Below, piece by piece: positions 1 through 7,429 of a stretch of DNA of 16,088 bases. Positions within the stretch are counted from its first letter, which is position 1, and every line of letters starts with the position of its first letter. The stretch lies in contig JACPPX010000064.1 in NCBI GenBank assembly GCA_016190785.1, positions 1 to 16,088 on the forward strand. Direction: 5' to 3'. The notes under the pieces were generated by a model. It was not told the origin of the DNA. It made no database searches and saw only the letters and a list, made by a program, of their open reading frames with translations. A program made the position numbers and the translations under genes. The stretch is from Chloroflexota bacterium (GTDB lineage Bacteria > Chloroflexota > Anaerolineae > UBA7937 > JACPPX01).

Positions 1-260
1 CTGGCATCCAGCCCCACCATATCGTCGCGTTTCTGCACCGTGTCCCGCCACCAGGCCTCTTTGATGTTGCGCTTGAGGGCCACCCCCAGCGGCCCATAAT
101 CCCAGGTGCTCCCGAATCCCCCGTAGATTTCGCTGGACTGGAAGATAAATCCGCGGCGCTTGCAAAGGGAGACGAGAGTCTCCATATCCAGCGCTTGGCC
201 ACTCTCCTGGGCACGGTGGGCGGGGGTGATGGTTTCGACCACTGTCTTTGAGTTTTTCAC
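1..260 (-). CDS. glyS: Glycyl-tRNA synthetase (alpha2 type), N-terminal fragment
   Basis: Charges tRNA-Gly with glycine in the cytoplasm. Only about the first 86 residues lie in the window; the rest runs off the left edge. Residues 27-86 carry the class II GlyRS N-terminal block, including LVSLCKRRGFIFQSSEIYGG, then STWDYGPLGVALK and RDDMVGLDA, which is diagnostic for the single-chain alpha2 enzyme. The start is taken as GTG at 260, which overlaps the recO stop in a GTGA (257-260), with a GGAG about 10 nt upstream. This suggests translational coupling to recO. An in-frame ATG at 185 (Met26) sits immediately before the conserved block and would remove a 25-residue leader that is not part of the family core, so the true start is open. 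The identification is secure despite truncation. Confidence 0.93.
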   Translation of the reverse strand, partial: MKNSKTVVETITPAHRAQESGQALDMETLVSLCKRRGFIFQSSEIYGGFGSTWDYGPLGVALKRNIKEAWWRDTVQKRDDMVGLDA

Positions 261-1048
261 TTTTGCAAATTCTCCACGGTCACTGTCTCTTGGCGACGGA
301 TCTTCTTCAGGAATCCCAGCGACTTGGGCCGGGCCTCAAGGAGGTAAGAGATATAGCGTCCCAGGACGTCCTCCAGTTCCTTTTCCTCGTCAGGGGTGAG
401 CACCAGTCCGGCAAGTTGTTGCGGTGCCGCTGTTTGCAGAAGCCGAAGTTTGGAGAGGGCGCCCTCAGATAATTTCTTGACCCCTTGGTGGCCGCCGACA
501 CACTCCGCCCCGAAGATCCCGCCTTGGCTGGGGCTGAAAAAGGCTTGCTTCACCGGGCGGTGACAATTTAGACAATAACGTAGTTCGGGACGGTAACCGG
601 CCAGATCTAATAGTTGCAATTCGAAATACCGGGCCTCGCTGGGCAAGACCGGGGCATTGCACAACCGGCGCAGGGTTTCTAACAGCAGGCGGAAGAGAGG
701 AAGGCTGGGCAGCCCCTCCTCAGCGGTGAATTTATCTACTAGTTCAGCAAGATAGTAGGCATAGGAAGTGCGGAGGAGATCCTGGCGTAAAGCCAAAAAA
801 GGCTCGATCGTCTCTGCCTGGGTGATTATGTCCCAAGTGCGGCCCCGGGCTACCAGAAGCCGGGTGTGGCTGAAGAGTTCCAGGTGGCCGGATTTGCGGC
901 TGGAGGGCTTCCGCGCTCCCTTGGCCAGGAGCCGCAACTTGCCGTGGTCCGGGCTGAGGACCGTAACCAGCCGGTCCGCCTCCCCGGTGTCCGTGCGGCG
1001 GAGCACGATCCCCTCGGTTCTATACAGTCTCTCCCGCCCGGCCATCAT
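257..1048 (-). CDS. recO: DNA repair protein RecO
   Basis: RecO works with RecF and RecR in recombinational repair, annealing single strands and helping load RecA on SSB-coated DNA. The protein opens with the OB-fold segment (YRTEGIVLRRTDTGEADRLV, then GKLRLLAKGARKP), followed by a helical middle. A zinc-site region has Cys163 and Cys166 (CLNC), then Cys187 with His191 in GAECVGGH, in numbering from the longest frame (GTG at 1060). The usual fourth Cys appears to be replaced by His. Length (263-267 aa) is normal. I prefer ATG at 1048 because GGGGTGG lies 8 nt upstream; the GTG at 1060 overlaps that site and the stop of the MazG-like gene. The neighbours are MazG-like (upstream, abutting) and glyS (downstream, 4-nt overlap), so the three are probably one transcript. 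Confidence 0.93.
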   Translation of the reverse strand: MMAGRERLYRTEGIVLRRTDTGEADRLVTVLSPDHGKLRLLAKGARKPSSRKSGHLELFSHTRLLVARGRTWDIITQAETIEPFLALRQDLLRTSYAYYLAELVDKFTAEEGLPSLPLFRLLLETLRRLCNAPVLPSEARYFELQLLDLAGYRPELRYCLNCHRPVKQAFFSPSQGGIFGAECVGGHQGVKKLSEGALSKLRLLQTAAPQQLAGLVLTPDEEKELEDVLGRYISYLLEARPKSLGFLKKIRRQETVTVENLQK

Positions 1049-1052
1049 TTTA

Positions 1053-1370
1053 TTATCCACCCCGTGTAGTGTTATAACGATACGGCCGTTCCCAGTTTTT
1101 CTCCATCTTCGTTTTATACAAGGCTTCGGGGTCGAGTCCGAGCACGGAAAAGAGGTGAAGGATGCGGATCAAGGCATCGGCCAACTCCTCTCCCACCGCT
1201 TCCTCCGGCTGCCCCTTCTTATAGGCGTCGGTGGCCTCTGAGATCTCGGAGTGGATCAGGGCCAACATCTCCCAGATGCGCTCCTGATCCGCGGAGAATC
1301 CCTTGGCATCGGTCATGCTCCGCACCTCTTGCATTTTGCGGTTGAGATCTCCACCCTCGCCCATGGCCAT
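1053..1370 (-). CDS. MazG-like nucleotide pyrophosphohydrolase
   Basis: An all-alpha NTP pyrophosphohydrolase of the MazG/dUTPase-like superfamily, expected to hydrolyse (d)NTPs to NMPs and PPi in house-cleaning. The metal-binding signature is seen as SEISEA (E-x-x-E) and EELADALI (E-x-x-D), separated by a basic loop, and the C-terminus has KMEKNWERPYRY, which matches the N-x-x-RPYRH end of the family. Length is about 105 aa. The reading frame can be extended to a TTG at 1388, but that codon overlaps the TATAAT promoter element, so ATG at 1370 or 1364 is more likely. Met25 of the extended frame (1316) has a good GAGGTG ribosome site but would cut into the conserved N-terminal helix. The substrate cannot be predicted. 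The gene is first in an apparent MazG-recO-glyS unit. Confidence 0.85.
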   Translation of the reverse strand: MAMGEGGDLNRKMQEVRSMTDAKGFSADQERIWEMLALIHSEISEATDAYKKGQPEEAVGEELADALIRILHLFSVLGLDPEALYKTKMEKNWERPYRYNTTRGG

Positions 1371-1387
1371 TTCTTTTTGTCTGGGCA

Positions 1388-1396
1388 ATTATACCA
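1388..1396 (-). promoter_or_regulatory. Extended -10 promoter of the MazG-recO-glyS unit
   Basis: On the minus strand this reads TGGTATAAT, a perfect -10 hexamer with the TGn extension, in the 30-nt gap after cdd. No convincing -35 is present, as is usual for extended -10 promoters. Transcription should start near 1381, giving only an 11-nt leader before ATG 1370. The inference rests on sequence match only. Confidence 0.6.
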
Positions 1397-1418
1397 TATG
1401 TTTTTTGGCGAAGATTAT

Positions 1419-1814
1419 CTATTTCTTAGTGAGATAATCGCGAGTAAAACTTTGGGGAATTAGTTGTCCCAGGGTGTAGGTTTTGGTTTTTCCCTCCGGA
1501 TCAGAGACAATAATTTGCATATCCTGGTCCCCAAACTCGGCCAGGACCTGGCGGCAGGCCCCGCATGGTGGGGCGGCGGTGGAGGAAGCCACCACCAGTG
1601 CCCGGATCTTCCGCTTCCCAGCGGCCACGGCCTTAAAGACCGCAACCCGCTCGGCACAGATGGTCAAACTGTAAGACGCATTTTCCACATTGGCTCCGGT
1701 GTATAGATTACCTGACTCCCCGCGGACACAGGCCCCCACCGAAAATTGGGAATAGGGAGCATAGGCGTTCTTGCGGGCCTGCAATGCTTGGGCGATTAAA
1801 TCTTGATTGTCCAT
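1419..1814 (-). CDS. cdd: Cytidine deaminase
   Basis: Deaminates cytidine and deoxycytidine to uridine and deoxyuridine in pyrimidine salvage. This is the short homotetrameric form (131 aa). The zinc site and catalytic residues are all visible: Cys53 and catalytic Glu55 in TICAERVAVF, and Cys84 and Cys87 in PPCGACRQVL. The substrate-binding motifs YSQFSVGA (residues 21-28) and NVENASYSLT (42-51) are intact. ATG at 1814 has an excellent ribosome site (AAAGGAG, about 4-5 nt spacing). It lies 39 nt after the DUF2142-like gene on the same strand and is followed by the promoter of the MazG-like gene, so it may be the last gene of the glmU transcript. Confidence 0.96.
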   Translation of the reverse strand: MDNQDLIAQALQARKNAYAPYSQFSVGACVRGESGNLYTGANVENASYSLTICAERVAVFKAVAAGKRKIRALVVASSTAAPPCGACRQVLAEFGDQDMQIIVSDPEGKTKTYTLGQLIPQSFTRDYLTKK

Positions 1815-1853
1815 TTTGCTCCTTTCTCGAGAGTGATGTCAATACTCGACTAC

Positions 1854-3581
1854 TCACTCCAGAATATCAATCAATACCAAATCATGGAGCAGCCGCTCAC
1901 CGTTCTGGTCCACCGCCACCAGCCGCTCCAAGGTTTCGCGGTGGTAAGCCCCGACCTGGACCCAAAGTGGGCGCCTCTGGGGTAAGCGCAGGCGATGCAC
2001 ATTCACTACTTCCACCCCGCGGGGCCAGGAACGGATATAGGGAGTATCGTAGGGTGGGAAGGTATCGCTCTGGGCCAGGGTGCGCTCTCCACCGGCTCTA
2101 TCGATATGGACAAATATTGATATCTCCTCTGCCGGGTTCTTTTGCAGGCTCCACAGTAATGAGACATAGAGGTTCTTCCCATTCTCATCAAGAGTATAAC
2201 CGCGCAGGACTAAATTTTCCCCAAAGGATACCGAAGTTTGTTGGGCAATGCTAGGCCGGTCATAGGGTGAGAGAACTGGAATAAACTGATAGGCGTTCTC
2301 GTAGAGGGGTGGAGCGCGGAAGCCGTCCACAAGCCCCGGCAACCCGCCCAGGACAACAATCCCCGGCACCAGAGCATAGAAGTGCTTAGGTACTAAACTA
2401 GCCATGCCCATTGCCCACAGAGCAGACAATGCCGGCAGTACGGGAAGCAGAAGCCGAGCATTGCGCCCGTGGGGGAATCCCCCCGCCCACAATATGAAAG
2501 CCCCACCCCCCAGAATGAGTATAAAGGCCAGCAAGAGAATAACTCTCTTCTTCTCCGCGTGGCGCAGGGCAGGTATAAGGCCGATGAGCCCAATAACCCC
2601 TAAGAATAGGTAGGGGCGGAGCGGGGCAACGAGGGATTGCAGGGAAATGACCACCGCTTCTGTCAGCGACCTACTCAACGGCTCCGGGCTAAGGGCCCCT
2701 TTCTCCGCCTCGATGGCCAGCATTGCTGAGATGCCACTCGGCTCTCCATAAAGAAAGAGATTGCGGAGATACCACCACCCGGCGATGAGGGCCACTAGCA
2801 GCAAGATGGTCGCAACCCGGCGCAGCCTATACTCTTGGGGACTGGCCATGGCTATTATCCCTGGCAGAAGGAGCAACAGACCATTAACTTTGGTCAAAGC
2901 CAGAAGCCCTAACAGCAAGCCAAGGATGAGTGTTTTTCGATCTCCGGGGGTAAACAGGGAGTAGATTGTAAAGCCAGCCAAGGGGATGAGCAGGGCATCG
3001 TTGGTTACGGAAGATGTGGTCTCCAAGTAGGCTGGGGTCAGGGCCAACCATAGTGCTGAGGCCAGCCCCAGCCAATAGTTTCCGGTAAGGTGCTTGCCTA
3101 ATAGGTACAAAGCGATAAATCCGATTATCCCCAGAACTATGGATAGGATGCGCAGAAGGTATCCGCTGACTAGGGTGGCCATAGGCCAGAGGTCGGGGGG
3201 AGCAGCGAATAGCGGTGAGTTTTCCAGAGCCCAACCTTGCTTGGCGGTGAAATTCAAGATATTGATGAGAGGCCGGGACCAAGCCTCGAAGAAAGAGCCG
3301 GGGAGAGGAGCGAGGGTCAGTGCAGAGAGCAAGTAATATAGAGGCGGCTGGACTGATTCTTGACTTGCGACATTGGCCTCCGCAGGAAGAGTGGCTACTG
3401 GCAATTGCCAATTGTTGATTAGATGATGGATGTAAGCCAGATGGAGGAATTCATCCGGACCCCGTCCTAAGGGTCGGGCAAAAGTCAGATAAAAGCCCAA
3501 CAAAAAGACCAAGCTCCCCAGGCCCAGGAAAGAGAGTATGAGAGAAAAATTGCGGACGGGGGGCTCTTCATGATTTTCCAT
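1854..3581 (-). CDS. DUF2142/GT39-like polytopic membrane protein with C-terminal beta domain
   Basis: Probably an integral-membrane GT-C-type glycosyltransferase, or a relative, that uses polyprenyl-linked sugars on the outer face of the membrane; acceptor and sugar are unknown. Numbered from the TTG at 3608 (584 aa), it has a first membrane span at about 22-44, then the loop motif GRGPDEFLHLAY (PDE at 51-53), matching the acidic first-loop motif of DUF2142/GT39 proteins, and VQPPLYY at 86-92. About ten hydrophobic spans follow up to about residue 430. The last ~130 residues are soluble and read like the beta-sandwich tail seen on membrane glycosyltransferases of Chloroflexota (SLLW..., IFVHIDR, RSWPRG...V, VQVGAYHRETLERL). 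The start is uncertain: ATG 3581 is preferred to TTG 3608, but neither has a clear ribosome site. A shorter relative lies at 13434-14786. Confidence 0.75.
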   Translation of the reverse strand: MENHEEPPVRNFSLILSFLGLGSLVFLLGFYLTFARPLGRGPDEFLHLAYIHHLINNWQLPVATLPAEANVASQESVQPPLYYLLSALTLAPLPGSFFEAWSRPLINILNFTAKQGWALENSPLFAAPPDLWPMATLVSGYLLRILSIVLGIIGFIALYLLGKHLTGNYWLGLASALWLALTPAYLETTSSVTNDALLIPLAGFTIYSLFTPGDRKTLILGLLLGLLALTKVNGLLLLLPGIIAMASPQEYRLRRVATILLLVALIAGWWYLRNLFLYGEPSGISAMLAIEAEKGALSPEPLSRSLTEAVVISLQSLVAPLRPYLFLGVIGLIGLIPALRHAEKKRVILLLAFILILGGGAFILWAGGFPHGRNARLLLPVLPALSALWAMGMASLVPKHFYALVPGIVVLGGLPGLVDGFRAPPLYENAYQFIPVLSPYDRPSIAQQTSVSFGENLVLRGYTLDENGKNLYVSLLWSLQKNPAEEISIFVHIDRAGGERTLAQSDTFPPYDTPYIRSWPRGVEVVNVHRLRLPQRRPLWVQVGAYHRETLERLVAVDQNGERLLHDLVLIDILE

Positions 3582-3622
3582 ATGGAAGGGGATGTTCAGT
3601 CCTTGCAAAATTGGGGACGCGA

Positions 3623-4882
3623 TTAGGAGGAGGCAGGTTCGGCTGACTTGCTCACCTTGACCTTGCGGATCCTCCTCCCGCTAACCGCAAGGATAGTTAG
3701 TTTGGCCCCGAGAAGGGAGATCTCCTCTCCAGCCACGGGCAGCCGGCCCAGTTGGCCCAGCACCAGGCCGGCCAGGGTGTCCCCTTCCGCGGTGGGCAGC
3801 TCTAATTCCATAATGCGGTTGACATCCTGGGGATCGATGCGGGCATCAAAGATGATCTCCTGGGGGTTCACCAGTTGATAATTGGGTTCTTCAGTGTCGT
3901 ACTCATCCTGGATCTCGCCCACAATCTCTTCGATTAGATCTTCGATGGTCACCAGCCCCGCCGTCCCTCCGTACTCATCGACGACGATGGCCATATGCAC
4001 CCGCCGCGATTGCATGTCCTGCAGAAGTTCATCAACCTTGTTGGTCTCTGGGACAAAGTAAGCGGGACGGATGATGCTCTCCAAAGGAACCTGTAGCGAA
4101 CCGTCCTTTATCGTCCGCAGCAGATCTTTAGCATAAAGTATCCCCACAATATGGTCGATCTCCCCGCGGTAGACCGGGACTCGGGAATGGCCAGCCTGGA
4201 TGATGAGGTCCATGGCTTGGCTGAGGGGGGAGTTCACTTCCACCGCAGCCATATCCGGGCGGGGGACCATCACCTCCCGCACTATAGTTTGGCCGAACTC
4301 AAAAATACTGGCGATCATCTGCTTCTCGTCTTCTTCAATAGGCAACTCTTCCTCGTGCTCTCCGACGATCACCCGAAACTCCTCCTCAGCATTTAGCGTT
4401 GCCGCTTCCCCGCCCAGGGTCTTGACCAGCCGGCTCTCAACCCCGTGGCCTAAAGCGATGAAAGGGCGAAGGGGCAGAGTGGAAATTTGCACTGGTCCGG
4501 CCAGGGCCAAGGCCGTGGCTTGGGGATGGACTGCGGCCCAAGCCCGGGCTAGGGAGTGGACAAGAAATAGAAGTAAGGTGATGCCGAACAATGAGAGAAC
4601 TATGCCCGAAAAGTCCAATTGCCAACGCTGGGCAAGCCGCCAGCCGAAGTAAAGGGCAAGAAGGGAAAATATTCCTTTCAGCAAAGACAGGCTGGCGTGT
4701 ACTTGCTCACCATCCTCTACCAGTAGGCGGAGGGTGGATGCCCCGCTGACTCCCCCATCCTCTAACCGTTTGGCATGCGGGCGGGTGATTTGGGAGAGGG
4801 AGGCCTGGGCGGAGGCGGCCAGGCCTACGAGAAGAACAAAACCCACGGTGAGAAGGATTTCCGGCCAACTTGCAGGATCCAT
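3623..4882 (-). CDS. CNNM/CorC-family membrane protein: DUF21, CBS pair, CorC_HlyC domain
   Basis: A member of the hemolysin-C/CorC/CNNM family, often annotated as hemolysin but better linked to magnesium or other divalent-cation homeostasis. In order (420-residue numbering from GTG 4885): a hydrophobic DUF21-like part with spans near 9-30, 64-82 and 92-118; a linker; two CBS repeats at about 204-262 and 268-325, with the hallmark EVMVPRPDM at 204-212 and VDEYGGTAGLVTIEDLIEEI at 302-321; then a transporter-associated CorC_HlyC domain at about 338-410 with GDTLAGLVLG. The start is ATG 4882 or the GTG directly before it; both lack a strong ribosome site. The gene begins about 12-15 nt after glmU, so it is likely cotranscribed. 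The family is clear; the transported ion is not. Confidence 0.88.
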   Translation of the reverse strand: MDPASWPEILLTVGFVLLVGLAASAQASLSQITRPHAKRLEDGGVSGASTLRLLVEDGEQVHASLSLLKGIFSLLALYFGWRLAQRWQLDFSGIVLSLFGITLLLFLVHSLARAWAAVHPQATALALAGPVQISTLPLRPFIALGHGVESRLVKTLGGEAATLNAEEEFRVIVGEHEEELPIEEDEKQMIASIFEFGQTIVREVMVPRPDMAAVEVNSPLSQAMDLIIQAGHSRVPVYRGEIDHIVGILYAKDLLRTIKDGSLQVPLESIIRPAYFVPETNKVDELLQDMQSRRVHMAIVVDEYGGTAGLVTIEDLIEEIVGEIQDEYDTEEPNYQLVNPQEIIFDARIDPQDVNRIMELELPTAEGDTLAGLVLGQLGRLPVAGEEISLLGAKLTILAVSGRRIRKVKVSKSAEPASS

Positions 4883-4897
4883 CACAATTTTCTAGCT

Positions 4898-6247
4898 TCA
4901 GCCCTTCTTTTTCATCACCCGCGCCGGCACCCCGTAGGCCAGGCTGCCCGGAGGAAGATTGTGAGTGACTACTGCCCCGGCCCCGGTTTTGGCTCCGCGG
5001 CCGACGCGCACCGGGGCGACGAGCATGGTGTCTGAGCCGATGAAGGCCCCATCCCCGATCACCGTGCGCTGTTTTTTCACTCCATCAAAGTTGCAGGTGA
5101 TACTCCCTGCTCCGATATTCACTTCTTTGCCAATTTTGGCGTCTCCGATGTAAGAAAAGTGGCCGATTTGGGTCTCATCCCCGATGGTTGATTCTTTGAT
5201 TTCCACATAGTTCCCCACATGGACCCCCTTCCCCAGTTTCGTGCCCGGGCGGAGGTGGGAGTAGGGACCGACCTGCACTCCTTCAGCCAAAATTGCCTCT
5301 TCCAGGGTAGAAGAATCAACTGTGCAGCCATCGCCAATGCTTGAATCTATTATCCGGGTTTGGGGGCCGAGCCGGCACCGGGAGCCGATCTTGGTATGCC
5401 CCTGGATTATGGTCGCCGGGAGAATCACTGTATCCGGGCCAACGGAAACGGTGGTGTCAATAAAGGTTGAGGCTGGGTCAAGAATGGTCACTCCCGAGAG
5501 CATCAGAGCCTTTTGCACTCGCTCCCGCATCACTGCCTCCGCCTGAGCAAGTTGCAGTCTGGTATTTATCCCCGTGGCTTCCAGGTTGTCCTCGGCCAGG
5601 GGGGCAGCCACCCCCTGGCCCTGGGAAAGAGCCAAGGAAATTAGGTCGGTGAGGAAAATCTCCCCATTTTTGGGATTGGGTTTGATCCGCCCCAGGTTGG
5701 GCCACAACCAGGAATCATCGAAGACCAAAACTCCGCTCACCGCCTCCCCGATCTTTTTCTCCTCTTCCGAGGCCGCCGCCTCCTCGACGATGGCCCGTAC
5801 TTGGCCATAATCATCCCGCAGTACCCTTCCATAGCCACTAGGATCACTAGGATGGAAGGCCAGAAAACTGAGCACTGCCCCTTCCGCCTGGTGGGCCTCA
5901 ATCAGCCTTTTTATGGTCTGGGGGGTGGTGAGGGGGTGATCAGAGTAAATCACCAGCACCATATCCGCTTTTCCGGCTACCGCCCGTTCGGTCTGGAGGA
6001 CGGCATGACCGGTGCCCCGCGGCTGCCGCTGCTCGACATAACGATAGTTTTTGCTGGGGCCAAGAGCACTCAGCATTTTCCTTCCCCGCGGCCCCACCAC
6101 CACTAGGGGCTGAGGTTTGAGGGCGGAAACAGCACGGAGGACATGCTTGAGCATGGGCTCCCCGGCCAGGGGATGGAGGACCTTGGGGATTGCGGAGTGC
6201 ATCCGTGTCCCCTCTCCGGCAGCGAGGACAATGGCGGCGATTTTCAT
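4898..6247 (-). CDS. glmU: Bifunctional UDP-GlcNAc pyrophosphorylase / glucosamine-1-phosphate N-acetyltransferase
   Basis: Makes UDP-GlcNAc for peptidoglycan: acetylates GlcN-1-P with acetyl-CoA, then transfers UMP from UTP. The N-terminal Rossmann domain (about 1-230) has LAAGEGTRM (8-16), Lys22, PRGTGHA (76-82), the metal Asp103 in YSDHPL, and EATGINTR (223-230) with the second metal ligand Asn. The canonical GDVPL reads SDHPL, a minor change. The C-terminal left-handed beta-helix (about 250-449) shows hexapeptide repeats and the acetyltransferase residues: Arg333 (HLRPGT), Lys351 (VEIKES), His363 (GHFSYIGDA) and NFDG at 386-389. Length (449 aa) is typical. The ATG at 6247 lacks a clear Shine-Dalgarno. 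It heads the minus-strand gene run and is divergent from tsaD. Confidence 0.97.
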   Translation of the reverse strand: MKIAAIVLAAGEGTRMHSAIPKVLHPLAGEPMLKHVLRAVSALKPQPLVVVGPRGRKMLSALGPSKNYRYVEQRQPRGTGHAVLQTERAVAGKADMVLVIYSDHPLTTPQTIKRLIEAHQAEGAVLSFLAFHPSDPSGYGRVLRDDYGQVRAIVEEAAASEEEKKIGEAVSGVLVFDDSWLWPNLGRIKPNPKNGEIFLTDLISLALSQGQGVAAPLAEDNLEATGINTRLQLAQAEAVMRERVQKALMLSGVTILDPASTFIDTTVSVGPDTVILPATIIQGHTKIGSRCRLGPQTRIIDSSIGDGCTVDSSTLEEAILAEGVQVGPYSHLRPGTKLGKGVHVGNYVEIKESTIGDETQIGHFSYIGDAKIGKEVNIGAGSITCNFDGVKKQRTVIGDGAFIGSDTMLVAPVRVGRGAKTGAGAVVTHNLPPGSLAYGVPARVMKKKG

Positions 6248-6337
6248 CTTATTTAGCGCTTAAGATATCCAGGCTTCTCCCTCCGGACCTTGGCCGCATC
6301 GATTCCAACGCCAGATTGTGGGGGAGTATTGACCACC

Positions 6338-6346
6338 ATTTTAGCA
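6338..6346 (-). promoter_or_regulatory. Probable extended -10 promoter for glmU
   Basis: On the minus strand it reads TGCTAAAAT, five of six to the -10 consensus plus the TGn extension, with a weak -35 (TTGCTC, spacer 18). The start would be near 6331, leaving a leader of about 84 nt before glmU. That leader contains short reading frames ending just before glmU but no recognised riboswitch. Confidence 0.45.
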
Positions 6347-6387
6347 TAAATAGAGGAGGAGGAGCAATTTATCATCCTGGGGTGCAG

Positions 6388-6393
6388 TATAAT
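6388..6393 (+). promoter_or_regulatory. -10 element for tsaD, probably leaderless
   Basis: TATAAT ends 10 nt before the tsaD ATG (6404), so transcription from about 6400 would give a leader of only about 4 nt. There is no Shine-Dalgarno in between. No good -35 is visible. The purine-rich run at 6351-6364 lies upstream of the predicted start and would then not be in the mRNA. Confidence 0.45.
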
Positions 6394-6403
6394 AAATGCA
6401 GCA

Positions 6404-7429
6404 ATGGAAAAATTGGTTCTTGGAATCGAAACCTCCTGCGATGAGACCGCGGCGGCAGTGGTGGCCGAGGGGCGGCGCATCCTATCCAACATCGTTGCCT
6501 CCCAAGCCCAGATCCACGCCAAATACGGGGGGGTGTATCCGGAGATCGCCTCCCGCAAACATGTGGTCCACCTGGTGCCTGTGGTCCAGGAGGCTTTGTC
6601 CCAAGCCGGGATTGGTCTAGAGGACCTGGAGGGTATTGCCGTGACCGCCGGCCCTGGCCTTCCCGGGGCTCTGGTGGTGGGGGTGAACATGGCCAAGGGT
6701 CTGGCCATGGGCAGCGGCCGGCCATTCATCGGGGTCAACCATCTGGAGGCCCACCTCTACACCCCCTGGGTTATGGAGGATCAGCCGGCGGTGGAGTTTC
6801 CCCTGGTGGCCTTGATTGTCTCCGGGGGTCACACCCTGCTCGTGCTAATGACCGGGCATCATGACTACCGGCTTTTGGGCCAAACCCTGGATGATGCCGC
6901 GGGGGAAGCCTTTGACAAAGTGGCCCGCATCCTAGGGATGGGCTACCCCGGCGGCCCGGCCATTCAAAAAGCCGCCGCGAGTGGCAATCCCTCGACCTTC
7001 GATCTTCCCAGGGCTTGGCTCTCCGAGACCTACGATTTCTCCTTCAGCGGCCTGAAAACCGCCGTCCTCCGCCTGCTCAAAGATAAAGGCTGGTTTGCCG
7101 AGGGCCGGGCTCAGGGTTTAGACCAGAAAACCCTGGCCGATATTGCCGCCAGTTTTCAGGCGGCAGTGGTGGATGTTTTGGTGGAGAAGACCAAGGCCGC
7201 GGCCAATGAAAATAGTGCCAAGCAGGTTCTCGTCTCCGGCGGGGTTGCGGCCAATGCCCTCCTCCGCCAGGAGGCTGCCCGCCGCATCCCCCAGCCGCTC
7301 ATCATCCCGTCCCCGGCGCTTTGCACCGACAATGCGGTGGGGGTGGCGGCGGCGGGCTGGTTCCGGCTCCAGGCCGGGCAGAGATCAGGGTGGGATTTGG
7401 ATGCGGTGCCGAGGTTGAGGCTAGGGTGA
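6404..7429 (+). CDS. tsaD: tRNA N6-adenosine threonylcarbamoyltransferase TsaD
   Basis: Catalyses the last step of t6A37 formation in ANN-decoding tRNAs, moving the threonylcarbamoyl group from the TsaC-made adenylate to tRNA, with TsaB and TsaE. The ASKHA-fold features are complete: GIETSCDETAAAVV (7-20), SRKHVVHLVPV (50-60), the metal pair His113 and His117 in VNHLEAHLY, the glycine-rich SGGHT (140-144), GEAFDKVAR (167-175), FSFSGLKTAV (212-221) and Asp309 in CTDNA as third ligand. Length (341 aa) is normal. The residues after CTDNA read VGVAAAG rather than the common AMIA, which is harmless. It is transcribed away from glmU and its TGA overlaps the start of the next gene. The older names gcp and ygjD refer to the same family. 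Confidence 0.97.
   Translation: MEKLVLGIETSCDETAAAVVAEGRRILSNIVASQAQIHAKYGGVYPEIASRKHVVHLVPVVQEALSQAGIGLEDLEGIAVTAGPGLPGALVVGVNMAKGLAMGSGRPFIGVNHLEAHLYTPWVMEDQPAVEFPLVALIVSGGHTLLVLMTGHHDYRLLGQTLDDAAGEAFDKVARILGMGYPGGPAIQKAAASGNPSTFDLPRAWLSETYDFSFSGLKTAVLRLLKDKGWFAEGRAQGLDQKTLADIAASFQAAVVDVLVEKTKAAANENSAKQVLVSGGVAANALLRQEAARRIPQPLIIPSPALCTDNAVGVAAAGWFRLQAGQRSGWDLDAVPRLRLG

Noticed and set aside
1053..1061. The MazG-like protein ends in Gly-Gly, like a sulfur carrier or ubiquitin-like protein.
   Set aside because: The protein is all-alpha with a clear pyrophosphohydrolase metal motif and no beta-grasp fold. The ending is most simply due to the overlap with the recO start region.
6253..6339. 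A 28-codon reading frame upstream of glmU on the minus strand, as a possible leader peptide.
   Set aside because: Its ATG overlaps the predicted -10 element, so it would not be transcribed from that promoter. It has no ribosome site and no attenuator structure was seen.
6351..6364. Purine-rich GAGGAGGAGGAG run ahead of tsaD as a strong ribosome binding site.
   Set aside because: No start codon in the tsaD frame lies at proper spacing, and the run is upstream of the predicted transcription start.
7321..7428. Upstream extension of the lipoprotein frame to an ATG within tsaD.
   Set aside because: The extension overlaps the conserved tsaD C-terminus in another frame, is low-complexity Gly-rich, and would bury the signal peptide inside the protein.
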